A stretch of 64,000 bases of DNA, from the NCBI RefSeq assembly GCF_035083965.1, contig NC_089738.1, positions 15,030,734 through 15,094,733 on the forward strand, written 5' to 3'. Position 1 is the first letter of the stretch; each line of letters starts with the position of its first letter. Positions 31,072 through 43,300 of the stretch are shown in pieces. Position numbers and translations under genes: made by a program. The notes beneath the pieces were generated by a model, which saw only the letters and a list, made by a program, of their open reading frames with translations, ran no database searches and was not told the origin of the DNA. This DNA comes from Branchiostoma lanceolatum (taxonomy: Eukaryota > Chordata > Leptocardii > Amphioxiformes > Branchiostomatidae).

Positions 31072-32720
31072 CTAGGTACCAAAGACCAAAACGACAGTGC
31101 TACACAGCTTCCCCAACTCAATTCTTACCGGTCCGAGGCATGATTCCAAACGCTCCGAGGGATGATTCCAACCGGTCCGAGGCATTTCCAACCGGTCTGA
31201 GATACATTTCCTTACGTGCCGCGGTAGAATTCTAACCGCTCTACGATACATTTCCTTACGTGCTGCGGTAGAATTCCAATCACTCCGCGCCAGTGAGAAT
31301 TTCCTGCCCTACGCGCTGCCCTGCGCTGCGTTCCTCGACAGAATTTTCTGCCCTACGCGCTGCCCTGCGTTCCTTCACGCTACGGCACGGCACAGTCCCC
31401 TGTCCCCCACGCTCATACAGTGGACGATCCCAGGTGGGTCAAGGGTCACTCGTGTTGTGAATGTGAACAGCCGTCAGGTCGTGTTTTTCAGTGCTTCGTT
31501 CTGACTAGCACCGTCTCTAAAAATACGTGCGTACAAACTAAAAGGAAGCCCTGATTGTCAATATCAACGACAATATCAACTACAATCGACGGACAATTGG
31601 CGTTAGATATTCCTTTTTGCCCCTCCCGTGTCAGTAGATCGACTGAAAGGACGATATAGTGGGCGTTGACCCCTCTAGAAATCTGCCTGTCGTGGACTCA
31701 ACATTGCTACAAGCACACACACGCACGTTCACCACAAAACAATGTTGTGTAATATGCACATTAGATATTGGCCATAAAATTCATTGACAGAAACATACGG
31801 TCGATAATACAAAAGATATTCTTGTTCAGTCACGGAAAAATCCTGTTATAGCCCCAGCCATGAATGAAATCGAATGTTATAGAAATGCTATCTGTTACTA
31901 GTAGTCTGTGTTGTCCATGTATGAACTTTCATCAAATAACTCGACCATGCGATATGCTGAAAGGACTAAAAAAAACCGTGGCCAACTTGAACTTTTGCCA
32001 CCGTAGGATTGTCCTGCGAGACAGGTCCGTTTATTTCAGGTTAAGAATCTGAAATAACACAGAAACAAAATGCAAGCTATAGTATAACGTTATATAAAAG
32101 GAGAGCTAGCTGAGGAAGAGAAGGATGCCCCCGTACCGATCCCGTCAAGTACACCGCCAACTCATATGATATATATACTATAGTCTGTAGTACTGACAGT
32201 GTCAGGTTTGAGGTCTCTTGAACTTTAATATCATAATTTAAACAGGGCCAAGCCGGTTTTATTGCTGTCACGGTTGTTGCAACAACAGCAAATATGCCTA
32301 TGACACACGGCGACGAAAGTTTATATTTTCGCAGTTCACATTCGACACGCGTGACCCTTGACCCATCTGGGACCGTCCACTGTATTAGCGTGGGGGACAG
32401 GGGACTGTGCCGTGCCGTGTCGAGGAACGCAGGGCAGTGCGTAGGGCAGAAAATTCTGTCGAGGAACGCAGGGCAGCGCGTAGGGCAGGAAATTCTCACG
32501 GGCGCGGAGTGATTGGAATTCTACCGCAGCACGTAAGGAAATGTATCGTAGAGCGGTTAGAATTCTACCGCGGCACGTAAGGAAATGTATCTCGGACCGG
32601 TTGGAAATGCCTCGGACCGGTTGGAATCATCCCTCGGAGCGTTTGGAATCATGCCTCGGACCGGTAAGAATTGAGTTGGGGAAGCTGTGTAGCACTGTCG
32701 TTTTGGTCTTTGGTAACTAG
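31072..32720. mobile_element. 1.65-kb foldback DNA element with about 400-bp inverted ends
   Basis: Left arm 31072 to about 31475 and right arm about 32330 to 32720 are inverted copies (outer end TACCAAAGACCAAAACGACA). Within each arm are subterminal repeats: several CGGACCGGTTGGAA-type units, two AGAATTCTACCGC(A/G)GCACGTAAGG units and two AACGCAGGGCAG units. The roughly 850-bp centre has no transposase-like ORF, so the element is non-autonomous. CTAG lies at both edges and may be a target duplication. Confidence 0.85.
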
Positions 32721-34269
32721 GGCAGACACACCCGACAACATCGGATCAGATACGCACACGTCACCTCAGACTGGGATGCTTCCTGTGAAAATAAAGGAGT
32801 CACAAATTGCTTGTCATCTTCAATCATGTGAGGGTACCTCTCAAACATCAGGGCTCGTGACACATTTTCTTTATACCTGTAGGTAAAGGTAAAGCAGTCA
32901 TCCTCAATTGAGGTGAAGCATTATGCTTTTTCAAGTAGCTAGTGGTAGTGCAATGCAGCTGTTCTACGGCTCGCGTTGATAGCCAAGCACACCCAGTCAC
33001 CCCTACTCTTCTTGGTAAGTGTGTTGGGTTCTTTTACGTGCAGAGGTCTGAGTCCCCGTCTGACACTTGGGGCTTATGCCTGAAGCTCCCTCATACATGG
33101 GGCCACTGGCTTTACGTCACCATCCAAAATTACTAATGCAATCCCTTATAACATGTCCGAGTTGGGGTCAACCCTAGGATCAAACTTGGGCCCCAGGATC
33201 CACAGAATTTGATCCAGATGGCCACGGGGACATGCAGGTATAATCGTCAAGCAGATGTTAGAAAACGTTATGGTTACATCATCCACCCTAACATCTGCTT
33301 GAAGATTAGGTGACATGCAAAATTACCTTCACAAAGGAGGTTTTATCAACTGTTTAAATCCTCCTTCCATTTTGTAGACAAATTCTACTAGTACCACAAT
33401 GGATCAAAATAGAAACTGTTACGAAACCATTTTAATTCTTTATTTTGCGTTTCACAGGTGGTAACGAGTAGTAGTGCTCTGGTTTCTCACAACATGTTAC
33501 ACCAAGGAGGTTGTCCTGAGTCCACCTGTACCGTTATGTAACATAACAATCTGTCCTTGTGTAACTTAGTTACATATCATTTGAGAGATTTCATTCGAAC
33601 TTGGGGGGTAGCCTCCATAAACCTGGACTTTTCCAACAACATCTCATAAATAACCTGTATCAAAACCAAAATCATACACTGGCACGTGTTGTACTCGACT
33701 TAATATTTTGGTGCAAGGAGGGTGATAACCGTTGTTTAATAGCCTTACAGCTTAAACATCTAGACAGTTAATTCTGAGTTCGTTACATTAAGCACAGCAA
33801 GGTAATGCGAAAAAAGGTCTCTTGCGAAGTTCAAGCCCCCTTGAGTCGCCACACGGCGAGGTTATATTCCCTGACTAGGCCCAAGTTAATCCCGCAAAGC
33901 ACGACCACCACACACGACGGGCTCACCGTGTAGATCAGGACAAATATTAAAGAGATTTTAAGGTCGCAAACCTGTGTGTGAGGACCCCGGTGTGAAGTTC
34001 CGCTTCTCTTTCACTCTCCGAGGCTGCACAACGGTGTCCAGGGCTGCTCTGAGGCATTATGTAAGTGTTATATACTTCCTTATATAACCACGTAAATGAG
34101 TAATGACAAACTCCGGGATCCAATTTTCGCGGTTGCGCATCACATCACTTCCGCTATACAGGAGGAGAACCGCGCCCTCTACCGGTTGCTAATCAAAGTG
34201 CAATACCCCGACAATGGCACCGACGATTTGCAATGAAGTTTAAACGTATTTGTGTGTTTGTTTCGCATA

Positions 34270-34450
34270 ATCCGTAAACCACATCTACGCGTGAAACAGC
34301 GCACCAGTTTAATGGTGAGTGTAAGCTGTATATTACCAGACTGCAAGGTTTGATCCGCTAACACCGGGAAGGACCCGTACTCTTTTCGATGATAAGTGTG
34401 GTGGGTTCTTTAACGTGCCCAATAACGTATCTTCTCAAACACGGGACCAT
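34270..34450 (+). mobile_element. SINE-like repeat fragment
   Basis: It contains AAGGTTTGATCC, TACTCTTTTCGATG and AAGTGTGGTGGGTTCTTTAA followed by CGTGCC and CACGGGACC. The same blocks recur near 33010-33070, 42815-42885, 49605-49690, 51735-51870, 53650-53775 and, inverted, near 59050-59345 and 63680-63930. This is a dispersed short repeat family, and ORFs that overlap it are not genes. Confidence 0.6.
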
Positions 34451-35548
34451 GTACAGTAGTTCAATATCTTCAGCTGAAGAAGACGAGGACAGAATATATT
34501 TTGAGGCAGGCCCAGGATTTGACCTGAAGTTCGGATGTACCTGACTGTTTCCTGGGCTTAATCATGCGATCGCAAAAAAAAAAAACTATTCTGTTTTCAC
34601 TCATCTAATCTCATCTAACGTTATCCCTTCAACTATTTTCTCGTTAGGGCACATAAGAAGACAACCTGCTTTCTCCACCCTTCTTGGTTTCTTTGCTCTT
34701 CAACATGGTTCAACTTAGTGTCATGTCCGTCCATTCTCTGATACCATCCTCCCATCTATTCCGATACCTAGCATTTTTTTTTCTTTCTCCAGGAAGGTTC
34801 CTTGAATGATACTAGTAGTTTTTGGCTAGTCCAGATGACCGTGAAACGTTCAGTTTTTTTTACTGTGGTTAGGAGGTCTTGGTACGGTCCGGTGTTTTGC
34901 TTGACTCTACTCTGTACTTCAGCATTTGAGATGCGGTCTCTGTATATGTTTTCTGTTTTACCTTCGATTCAGTGGGCACCGCCATTTTGACCTATGTCGT
35001 CATAGATCGGCCATCTTGAAACCTACCGGCTGCCCCCTCTTGGCCCATCATACAATTTCTCGCTTCCGATTGGAATCATGACGACATATCAATACAGTGA
35101 CTATAATGAGCAGTCATCGATAACTCTTATAGTTTATTGTTGTTGTTTGGAACTGTCCATTGATTGATATTGCTTTGATGTATTAAATGGGAAGAAAGAG
35201 ACAATACAACAGAGCGGTTAGTCATTTTGTTAATCTTTATTGTATCCTGAGTCCGACGTATCTGTATATAATATAACATTACATCCATAGTTTTCCTCAC
35301 TCTAGCAGCCAAACTCTGGGCGACAGTCCGTATAAATAAAAGGCCAGAGACTGCGCCAAACATACTGGCTTAGCGAGTACAGTCCGAGTATGCTGTAGTC
35401 CAGAAAGCCAACCATATCAGAATAGTGTCCAAAATACGTCATTTCAATTCTAAACCAAGAACACCAGGAATGCCTGCTTCCAGTGGCCATAAGGGAAATA
35501 GATTACCCAGCATGCTGAAGGAACTGAGTTCAAATTGCATTGTTAATA

Positions 35549-35551
<3 letters not shown>

Positions 35552-35584
<33 letters not shown>
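35552..35584. repeat. (AT)n microsatellite
   Basis: An uninterrupted TA/AT run of about 33 bases in intergenic DNA. Confidence 0.95.
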
Positions 35585-35587
<3 letters not shown>

Positions 35588-36702
35588 GAATTAGCATTTA
35601 TGACAAAGGCACAGAAGGTCTGCAATATTTTCGTAGCTACATCCTAAGCGTTTTTAACAGCTTGAACATGAACATGAAGTCATAACATGGTAATGATATT
35701 AGTGACATGTGATTCCATCTGTACGCTTGCTAAAGCAAGAGACGTGAATATATCACAATTACTCGCTTTGATAGACATCTATTTTTTTTTATCTGTGACG
35801 AGTAACCGTGGATTGGTGAATGTGTCACCAACAACTCATGCGCACGTGAAACTTGTACATGAAAGTATAGCAATATAAAATGACAATATTGCAGATTGAC
35901 ACGTGATGAGGTATAGAATGATGTCCTGATTAAGTTTGTCTCGAGTATGGCCAAATCTTCTGCAATTGTATCCTGGCAGAATTATTTGTTCTTCACATCT
36001 TGCGTCAGAAAGCCGATCGTGGCGACAATAAGAGGCCCATTCCATTACAGAAACGTGTGGTGAATACTAGTAGACTGTTTCATGGATCTCGTTGCATGCT
36101 GGCATAAACTAGGAACTATAGGTAACATATGGGGCAAACAACATCATGACCATAGCGACGCATTCGAGGATCATGCGATATGTGCTCGTCCGGTTTCTGT
36201 CGCCATGGTAATGATGTTGTCATGGTAATGGTGTTGTTTACCCCGCTACGTTACCCATAGTTCCCCGGCTTTCCCAGCATGCAATGGGATCCATGAGAAG
36301 GTCTGTGTAACGAACATTATGTTGTGTAGTATATTTCAGTTGTCACAGTTCAAAGGATTAATGTATAGGATAATAAAGCTCAATTTGCAAAGGGTAACCA
36401 GTGTTCGCCACAATCATAACTTCATTGTGTGGAAAAGGCCTCTGTCGACCTCGTCATGAGGCTTGACGTCCTTTGTGTCTGGGAACTAATCCCAAAGCGA
36501 ATGTACGGATTTAACTTAGCCTTCAACAGATTCTGGACGTCTTTTTGCAGCATTTGCAGGCCTGTCCTCCGCACACCACAGAGAATGCACCGTTCAAAAG
36601 GAATAGGAAGCGCTGCAACATGTCAAATAAAAATCAAGGTAAATCCGTACATCCGCTATTATCTGAAATTATCTCGGGAACGAGATGAGTGCGGGAACGA
36701 GA

Positions 36703-39700
36703 TCAGCAGGGCTGGCAGCTGCAGCTGAGAATGTCCTTGTACTTGATGTGGGTGGAGCCGAAGCGCACGGTTCTCAGGATGTGCTGGCTCACTCTGCAGC
36801 AGCACTCCTGGTCGGTGACCCGGAAGCTGTTCTGGAGGAAATCTTCCCTGCTTGCGTCATATCCGCTAAACTTGGGCCTGAAAAGAGAAGAAATAGAATA
36901 TTTGAATGTCTAGGATTAAATTTTATTTTAACTCTTAAACAAAGACAGGGGCCTGGTGCCAGGTGTCACATAAAAGCAAGTCGCATGAGGTACTAAAAAC
37001 CTTAAAATTTCGACACAAAAGACGAATCCTTCGGAATGCAGTTTGTGTCAAAGTCAAAGCTGCTATATGACAATGTAGTAAAATCATACCGGAAGATCGA
37101 TAAGGCAATGCCTTGGGCTGGCACATGAACCAAAAATCCACGAATCTACTAGAGGGTCGTCTGTCCGAAGAAATGTCAGCATCTGTATACAAAATACTTT
37201 CGCAATGTCTGTATTGATTGGGATACTTGTCATCAAACTGAAACTTGTGTTTGCAATGTTTCTCAGAAATTACGCCGTAACCCCTATCTACATTGACAAA
37301 ATGGAACAGCCGTATTTTATTTTAAAAATGATGCCAACTGTTCGAAGCAAGTATATGTTGTAACCTTTGAAATGCTACAAGATACCCCGACAAAGGTTAT
37401 AAGATAATTGCACATTAGCATTTGCGTAGGGTTTAAAAGCCTTAAAGTTGTTTTTCATCAAGAAGACGCGGACCAAAAATAAATCTTGTGATACGATAGC
37501 TTCCTACGTAAAATAAGATGAAATATGGAGGGTACGGAATGGTGATACTTTCTTATGACACCATCAAGACCCTCTCACCTTCAGGAATGACCCCCCCCCC
37601 CCCCATTAAGCCTTGATGTGACGAAGGTTTGATGTGACGAAGGTTGGGTGATTTGAGTTGAAAGCATTAATGGGTGTCAGCGAGTGCTGTTATGTAAACG
37701 ACGTCCTACGTAGTCCTATTTCTTAGAAATCAGACCCCAAAGGTGACTGAGGCTTTGATGATTTGATACATTCCTGTGTTTAACACGCCTCTAAGCCGTT
37801 AAGTACTGCGATATGTGAGGAGAGACTCTAAAGAACACAGTTGTTTGTGAAAAAGAAAAGGACCAACTTGTCCCTGGTGAATGTTTTCAATAATGGCTGT
37901 TTCTAGCTCTTAAGCATCAGTATTCTTTTCCATGTCTTAATTACATAGTCAGTGCCGTTGCTTGTCAAAAGAGGAAGAGTAAAACTAAGGCAAAGCAGTC
38001 AAGATGCAATCGACACATTTTCTCTATCGATGATTTTTTCAAGTGTACGGAAAAATTGCAAAGTCCATATACATTGACCAGTGTTCCTTCTAGCCAACGT
38101 TAGCAGCAATGTCCATGGTACTGAATACCCAAGCGTTATTAAATTTCTGTTCTACCTCTCTACGTCGAAGGGCTGTGTCGGCTTTAACTCGCGTGTCTTT
38201 CTAAAAGATTGGTCATTCTCTAATAGGATGCTGCCTTCCTTGAATTCGTCTATCAACTGCAGCAGATCTTTGAATAATCAATTACGAGGATAGTTCAAAG
38301 AAGTTCTGAAGTTTAAAACATCTGTATCTTATTGCAACTCGTGGACTTGGATCCCGGGCAGTAGAATAATAAGACGTTCAATCTTCATGTATCTTATTGG
38401 TCTAGTTCATCAACTTACAGTACATTCGCGTAATTGTCAGAGGTACATTTAGGCAAATTCGTTGGGCACCCAGGTGGGTATAAGCGGGGGCGCAATGTTA
38501 CTGTCGATCCCAATACCAGTCAACTTCACAACAACAGTCCTCAGAATGTCACTCAGGGGAGTGGTAACGTTTAAGCTGTGTTCTGTCGACGTCTTAGTAC
38601 CGACAGATTCCATGTCCCTCGTCCTTTACGCCGACACTGATTGCAACCGCTAAAGTGAAAGGTGGCAAACAGCTGTCGTCCCATGGAAGCTTCAAGGTAG
38701 ATTGATGACAGCAAAAACTTTACAAGGCTAAGGCTATACGTTCCCACCTACGCATTCGTTACTACTCACTTACTCGCCTGTTTCTCAGGCCTCTGCCTTC
38801 TATTATGGGTCATTCGGCGTCTGACATTTTGGAAGGACCAAGTTGTTTTCTGAAATCTCTTTAAGCCAGCGTCACACAGCAAGAAACTTTGAAGCTTGCC
38901 CGACAAGTCTGCGAGCTCTAAAAGAAATTTCGCCAACAATACACTACGTCCTCTCGATCAATTACGAGGAGATAGTTAAAAAAAGTTCTGAAGTTTAAAA
39001 CATCTATACCTTATTGCAGCTCGTGGACTTGGGTCCCCGGCTGTAGAATAATAAGACGTTCAATCTTCATGTATCTTATGGGTCTAGTTCATCAACTTAC
39101 AGTACATTCGCGTAATTGTCAGAGGTACATTTAGGCAAATTTGTTGGGCACCCAGGTGGGTATTGGCGGGGGCGTCATGTTACCAGTCAATTTCACAACT
39201 ACAGTCCTCAGAATGTCACTCAAGGGAGTGGTAACGTTTAAGCTGTGTTCTGTTGACATCTTGATACCGACAGATTCTATGTCCCTTGTCCCCTCGATCA
39301 CTGCGTGCGATCTTTAGGAATCAGTTAGTTTTCGCAGTTCACGGAGTCCAGTCAATCTCGTACGGTAGATTTTCAGAAACTATACCTTCTGTAAATGCAT
39401 TTAAATTCACTTTTTTTTAAGTTCGCGTTTGAGACAATAGTAGACAAGGGGGTAGAGGGCAATAAATGTTCGCGGTGGTTTTAAGTTCGCGGTGTGAAAA
39501 CCGCGAACATAACACCACCGCGAACATTTCTGAATTTATAGTATGTGCCATACCAATACGTTCAACTCATTAAGGGCTCGTTCTCATTCAAATGTACACA
39601 TTTTGTAACCTCCGTTACCGCTTGAAGTAAGACGTTCCTGACATTAAGATTTGCCACATATAAGGTGCCAAACTGTCGTTTTTATGGCGACGTAAAACTT

Positions 39701-40216
39701 TTCTGGCTTTTCAAAACGAAAGTTTGGCACCTTATATGTGGCATATCTTAATGTCAGAAACGTCTTACGTAACGGAAGTTACAAATTGTATACATTTAAA
39801 TGAGAACGAGCGTAAGATGAACAACAAATGGGGTAGGGAATTTCCCGAGCAGCCTTTGTAACCCCTGCTTCTCCTAATGGGTCAGTGAAGTCAATACTTG
39901 TCTCGAGCATGGATATTTCTGACCTAGGGTGAAGAGATGCTGCTACAGTAACAACTGAGCCGCCTTACTTCGTAAATCGATGGTAACATCAGGCTCTGAT
40001 GAATTGATTTTTTAAAAAGCGACCAAAGTTGACCCACCGTATGCGGTAGTTGTCCCGCACGACGCACTCTCCGGCCTCCACGTCCTTCACCCGGCCGTTC
40101 ACCGTCATCTGTGTCGTGAACCTCGCCGCACGACAGATGTTGTTTCCCGCCACCATCGTCGTCATGGCAACGGCGAGGAGGGCCAGGACGAACACGCCAG
40201 ACGTGGACCGAGACAT
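36703..40216 (-). CDS. Small secreted cystine-knot protein with a norrin/VWF-like CTCK C terminus
   Basis: Exons 40216-40038 (59 codons + 2 nt) and 36877-36703 (1 nt + 57 codons + TGA) give 117 aa, with a phase-2 intron of 3.1 kb. Seen: a signal peptide (MSRSTSGVFVLALLAVAMTT, cleavage near VAG/N); NNICRAARFTTQ; GECVVRDN; then DQECCCRVSQH, VRFGSTHIKYKDILSCSCQPC-like spacing, and the stop right after the last Cys. Mature Cys count is eight. The end matches the CTCK pattern of norrin and VWF (CxCC...Y..ILSCxCxxC). CTCK proteins are dimeric extracellular ligands, antagonists or mucin-assembly domains. Odd: the CxGxC ring motif and the Cys of the LRC strand are missing, so the knot is non-standard. 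An in-frame ATG 11 codons upstream (40249) is a weaker start. Ligand function is inferred. Confidence 0.75.
38276..39300. repeat. Direct duplication inside the cystine-knot intron
   Basis: Two copies of about 340 bases (38276-38620 and 38956-39300) share TCAATTACGAGGA, AGTTCTGAAGTTTAAAACAT, CAACTTACAGTACATTCGCG and GGGCACCCAGGTGGGTAT in the same order, separated by 336 bases. The second copy has a small internal deletion. No coding frame is conserved between them. Confidence 0.85.
39385..39541. mobile_element. MITE, TTCGCGGTGGTTTTA family
   Basis: TGTAAATGCATTTAA at the left, then TTCGCGGTGGTTTTAAGTTC and a complementary block AACACCACCGCGAAC. Related copies lie at 46594-46795 and, truncated, at 52108-52179. 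It is in the cystine-knot gene intron. Confidence 0.75.
39577..39810. mobile_element. MITE, CTCGTTCTCATT family, copy 1
   Basis: A 234-bp palindromic element: CTCGTTCTCATT...AATGTACACATTTTGTAA...GCCACATATAAGGTGCCAAA and the complement. It ends just inside the intron's 5' part, upstream of exon 40216-40038. The second copy is at 48476-48710. Confidence 0.9.
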
Positions 40217-40370
40217 GTTGATGCGCGATGTGAGGACGTGTCGTTTCACCAGCGATGGGAAGGGCTGTCTTCACAACTTCACCTGGAGACTGATCCTGGA
40301 CAATGCGAGATCGATAATAGCACATTTTCAGAACAGGTTTGTGTCCTTCAACAGATCCATCCAATACTGC

Positions 40371-40378
40371 ATATATAG
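40371..40378 (-). promoter_or_regulatory. TATA-like box upstream of the cystine-knot gene
   Basis: CTATATAT on the minus strand, about 155 bases upstream of the ATG at 40216. It is a plausible core promoter for a gene with a 5' UTR of about 125 bases. Confidence 0.45.
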
Positions 40379-40379
40379 A

Positions 40380-43300
40380 AAAACTGAAGAACATTTCAAA
40401 GTGAAATGAACTTGAAAGCACGTACTGGTCTTAGGCTGGTGTGTTACGCCGAAGAGAGAGAGGGGGGAGGGGGACCTTTCAAAGCCAACAAAGACATTTG
40501 CCCGTACGTCACGACTTCAGGTACATCTCAACTAAAGTTTGGATTCGTGCCAGATTTCTACACGTCGTTAAGCATTGGAGTTGTCTTGGTTATGTTGCTT
40601 GAGCCTGCCTTCTTAACAAAGACACCAGAGGCACAACCTGCGAGAAGTCTTAAGTCGTTAAACTGCGACTCACAATCTCCTTGGGCACACACCAAGCGCG
40701 AACGTGTGCGTGTACACGTACGTGTGCTTTCTGTATCTGTATCTATATAGCCGGTATAACGGCCCTTCTACGTAACACACCAGCTTCTGTTTCTGTACCT
40801 ATACTACCACCCTTGGTAGCGTTGAGGCAGCAGCCGATATATGTTACACTGACCAACCGGTCACACCTAACCTTTGCACATCTGACTGTAAGCTATCTAG
40901 TGAAGATGCTCCTACAGTATTTTGTGGCTACGATTTCTAGTCAACGACAGTTCTAGGGAGAAAATTGGCAACAGGTCGTGTCTTTGGTCCGTATGAAATT
41001 AGAAACATACTTAAGTAATGAAACTGGTAGTGCATCTGCTTTGTAAGAGCTGGCTAAGTCACGGTTTATGTATAAAAGCAGTGACGAGCCCAGGACGAAG
41101 AGGGTTCATGAGGATGGATTATATATCGGGGATATTGTTGTAATGTTTTCTGTTTTCAAGTGATGTGTGGGACTCTGTCCTTGTTTTTAAACGTAAGTCT
41201 ATGCTTAAATGAATAAACAAAACAGGTGGTTACTTAAGTTTATATTCCCTGTGAAATAGACGATAAAAAATAAAACTCAAACTGAACGGTAGCCACGGTG
41301 CTACGCTTCAGTTCTGATGTACCGTACTGTGCGCACACAGTAACAACCACGGGTTATATATCAATCAAATCTGGTCACTAGGTGACGGGTCTTCTATTCC
41401 AAACATAAAAGGATCTAGCATGAGCTCCCGATCACACACGAGGGGCTTTAGACCTCCAAGCTGCCTGCGTATATTGTACTTATGTGGACTATTCATCAAA
41501 CATGCTACTCTGTCACGAAATACCCACTCAAAGGGTTGGGGATTTCCGAATCACTTTGCCGATTTCACGAATCAGTGGGACTAATGAACCTGATGATATT
41601 TACTGATGTTGTCTTAGATAATTGCTGCCTTCATCCTTACGGAGATCAGGACACAACAACATGTAAAGTAAAGGAAATTTAGAAGATCGGTTTAAAAGGT
41701 CTTACGGCTTAACCAGTCAGTCAATCTGTACCGGCATCTGTATCTATAGAGACGGTATAACAACCAACACAACAGCTGAGCACAACAAATGAACAGCAGT
41801 ATTGAGATTTGCCCGTTCAGCCGAACATTTTTGTCTTAAAACGGACCGGACTTTTGCTTTCCGAATTCCATTGAAAAGGTCAGGTCAGACTGTGACAATT
41901 GAAGGGCACTTGTGCGTTTCATTTTTCTCTCTCTGTTTTTCGTTTCTGTCCAGAAAAGGTACTTCAAAATTTCCTCTCGTGTCGAAGGAATTCTTTTTTT
42001 TCTATAGATTTCGGACAAAGTGATCCAATAAATACAGTTTAACAGTGTAAATATGAAACGCATCGGGAAACTGGTTTTTCAACATCATATTTTAATTATA
42101 CAGATGTACATTGTGCAACCACAAGTACATCAATAAACTGAACAAAGAAGTACAATGTTTGAAACATATTCTTTCATCAACTGTTCAAAGTCTTAATCTG
42201 TCGTAAGAGTGTGAAATACAAATTTTCAAGACTACTTGGAATTTTGTTTTGCTTCATCATCTAGATGTCAGATCAAAATCTATCTCTTGTCAGCGGCAGT
42301 TTTTTTTCAAGGTTGGTCGAGTAACTGGAAACACGACACGTGTTGTTAAGGCAATGTTATGTGTGAGTGGATCAAACCTTACAGTCTTTGGAGGACAGCA
42401 GCCTTCACGTCACACGCGTAGCTTGTACCTAACGTGCAAAACGGATGTGTTTACAGAGGCGACACTTACTGAAATATGCTTGAATGTTGTAAAAACATGT
42501 TTCGTTTCCAGTTTATTGCTAAACAATAAACTGGAGCCACAAACACAGCCTGTTATTCCAAGGCATTCTGTATGAGCCAGGAGCTCATTTTCTCGCCACC
42601 CCCAATGCAGAGGAATTTCGGAAAGGCAGTTTAAGGTAATGGCCGTTCCCTGTAGCCCTGCAAGACGCCAGGGGTTCTGTGAGGTACATACACCAGACGG
42701 GAAAGATGAGTCGGAGCTATGGAATGTTGAAACAGAATATTCCATGGTTTTGTTTGTTCATTTCGCATAACCGGTTACCGCCCACGTCCGCTTTGAACGT
42801 TAAGTACAGGTTACGTTACACCGGGCTGTAAGGTTTGATCCACTCGCACCGGGATAGACTTATACTCTTGTCGGTAGGTGGGTTGATATGTGTGTGTCTT
42901 CGTACACACACATATCAAATCTGTGTGTACTCTGGCTTTACGGTGCCATTTGAGAGAAAATGCCTATTTCCTAAAGCTATTTACTCATTTTCACTTGAGT
43001 CCTGCTAGGGATTTGAAACTTAAGACCTTTCCAGCGATTTTCAGATTCAGATCTCACGCTTTCCGAGAAATTTGGGGTTGTGTAATGTCATAGTGCCTAA
43101 TAAAGCTAAAAGCTCCCAGCTTTCATGCACTTTATCTGTTAAAGCCACTGAAATGTACGTACTTGTAGTAACGATTCTGGCTAGCTCAGGCGCAAACCTT
43201 GACTTTTCCGAAGTGAAATCGCCTCAAAATTCAAGCTATTGCCAGGAAAATGCCCCTGAAATTGTCACGTACGCCAGAGCTTAACAGTGATCGCCAGACT

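Larger units (their letters stand above)
32721..36702. other. Intergenic stretch with repeat fragments
   Basis: No coding exon can be supported. It holds a small palindrome at 33247-33302 (TCAAGCAGATGTTA and its complement), SINE-like fragments near 33010-33130 and 34270-34450, and an AT microsatellite at 35552-35584. The rest looks like unique AT-rich DNA. Confidence 0.5.

Noticed and set aside
37092..37147. Possible middle exon of the cystine-knot gene (donor CTTCCG/GTATGA)
   Set aside because: At 56 nt it breaks the frame between the two supported exons, while those two join directly in frame.
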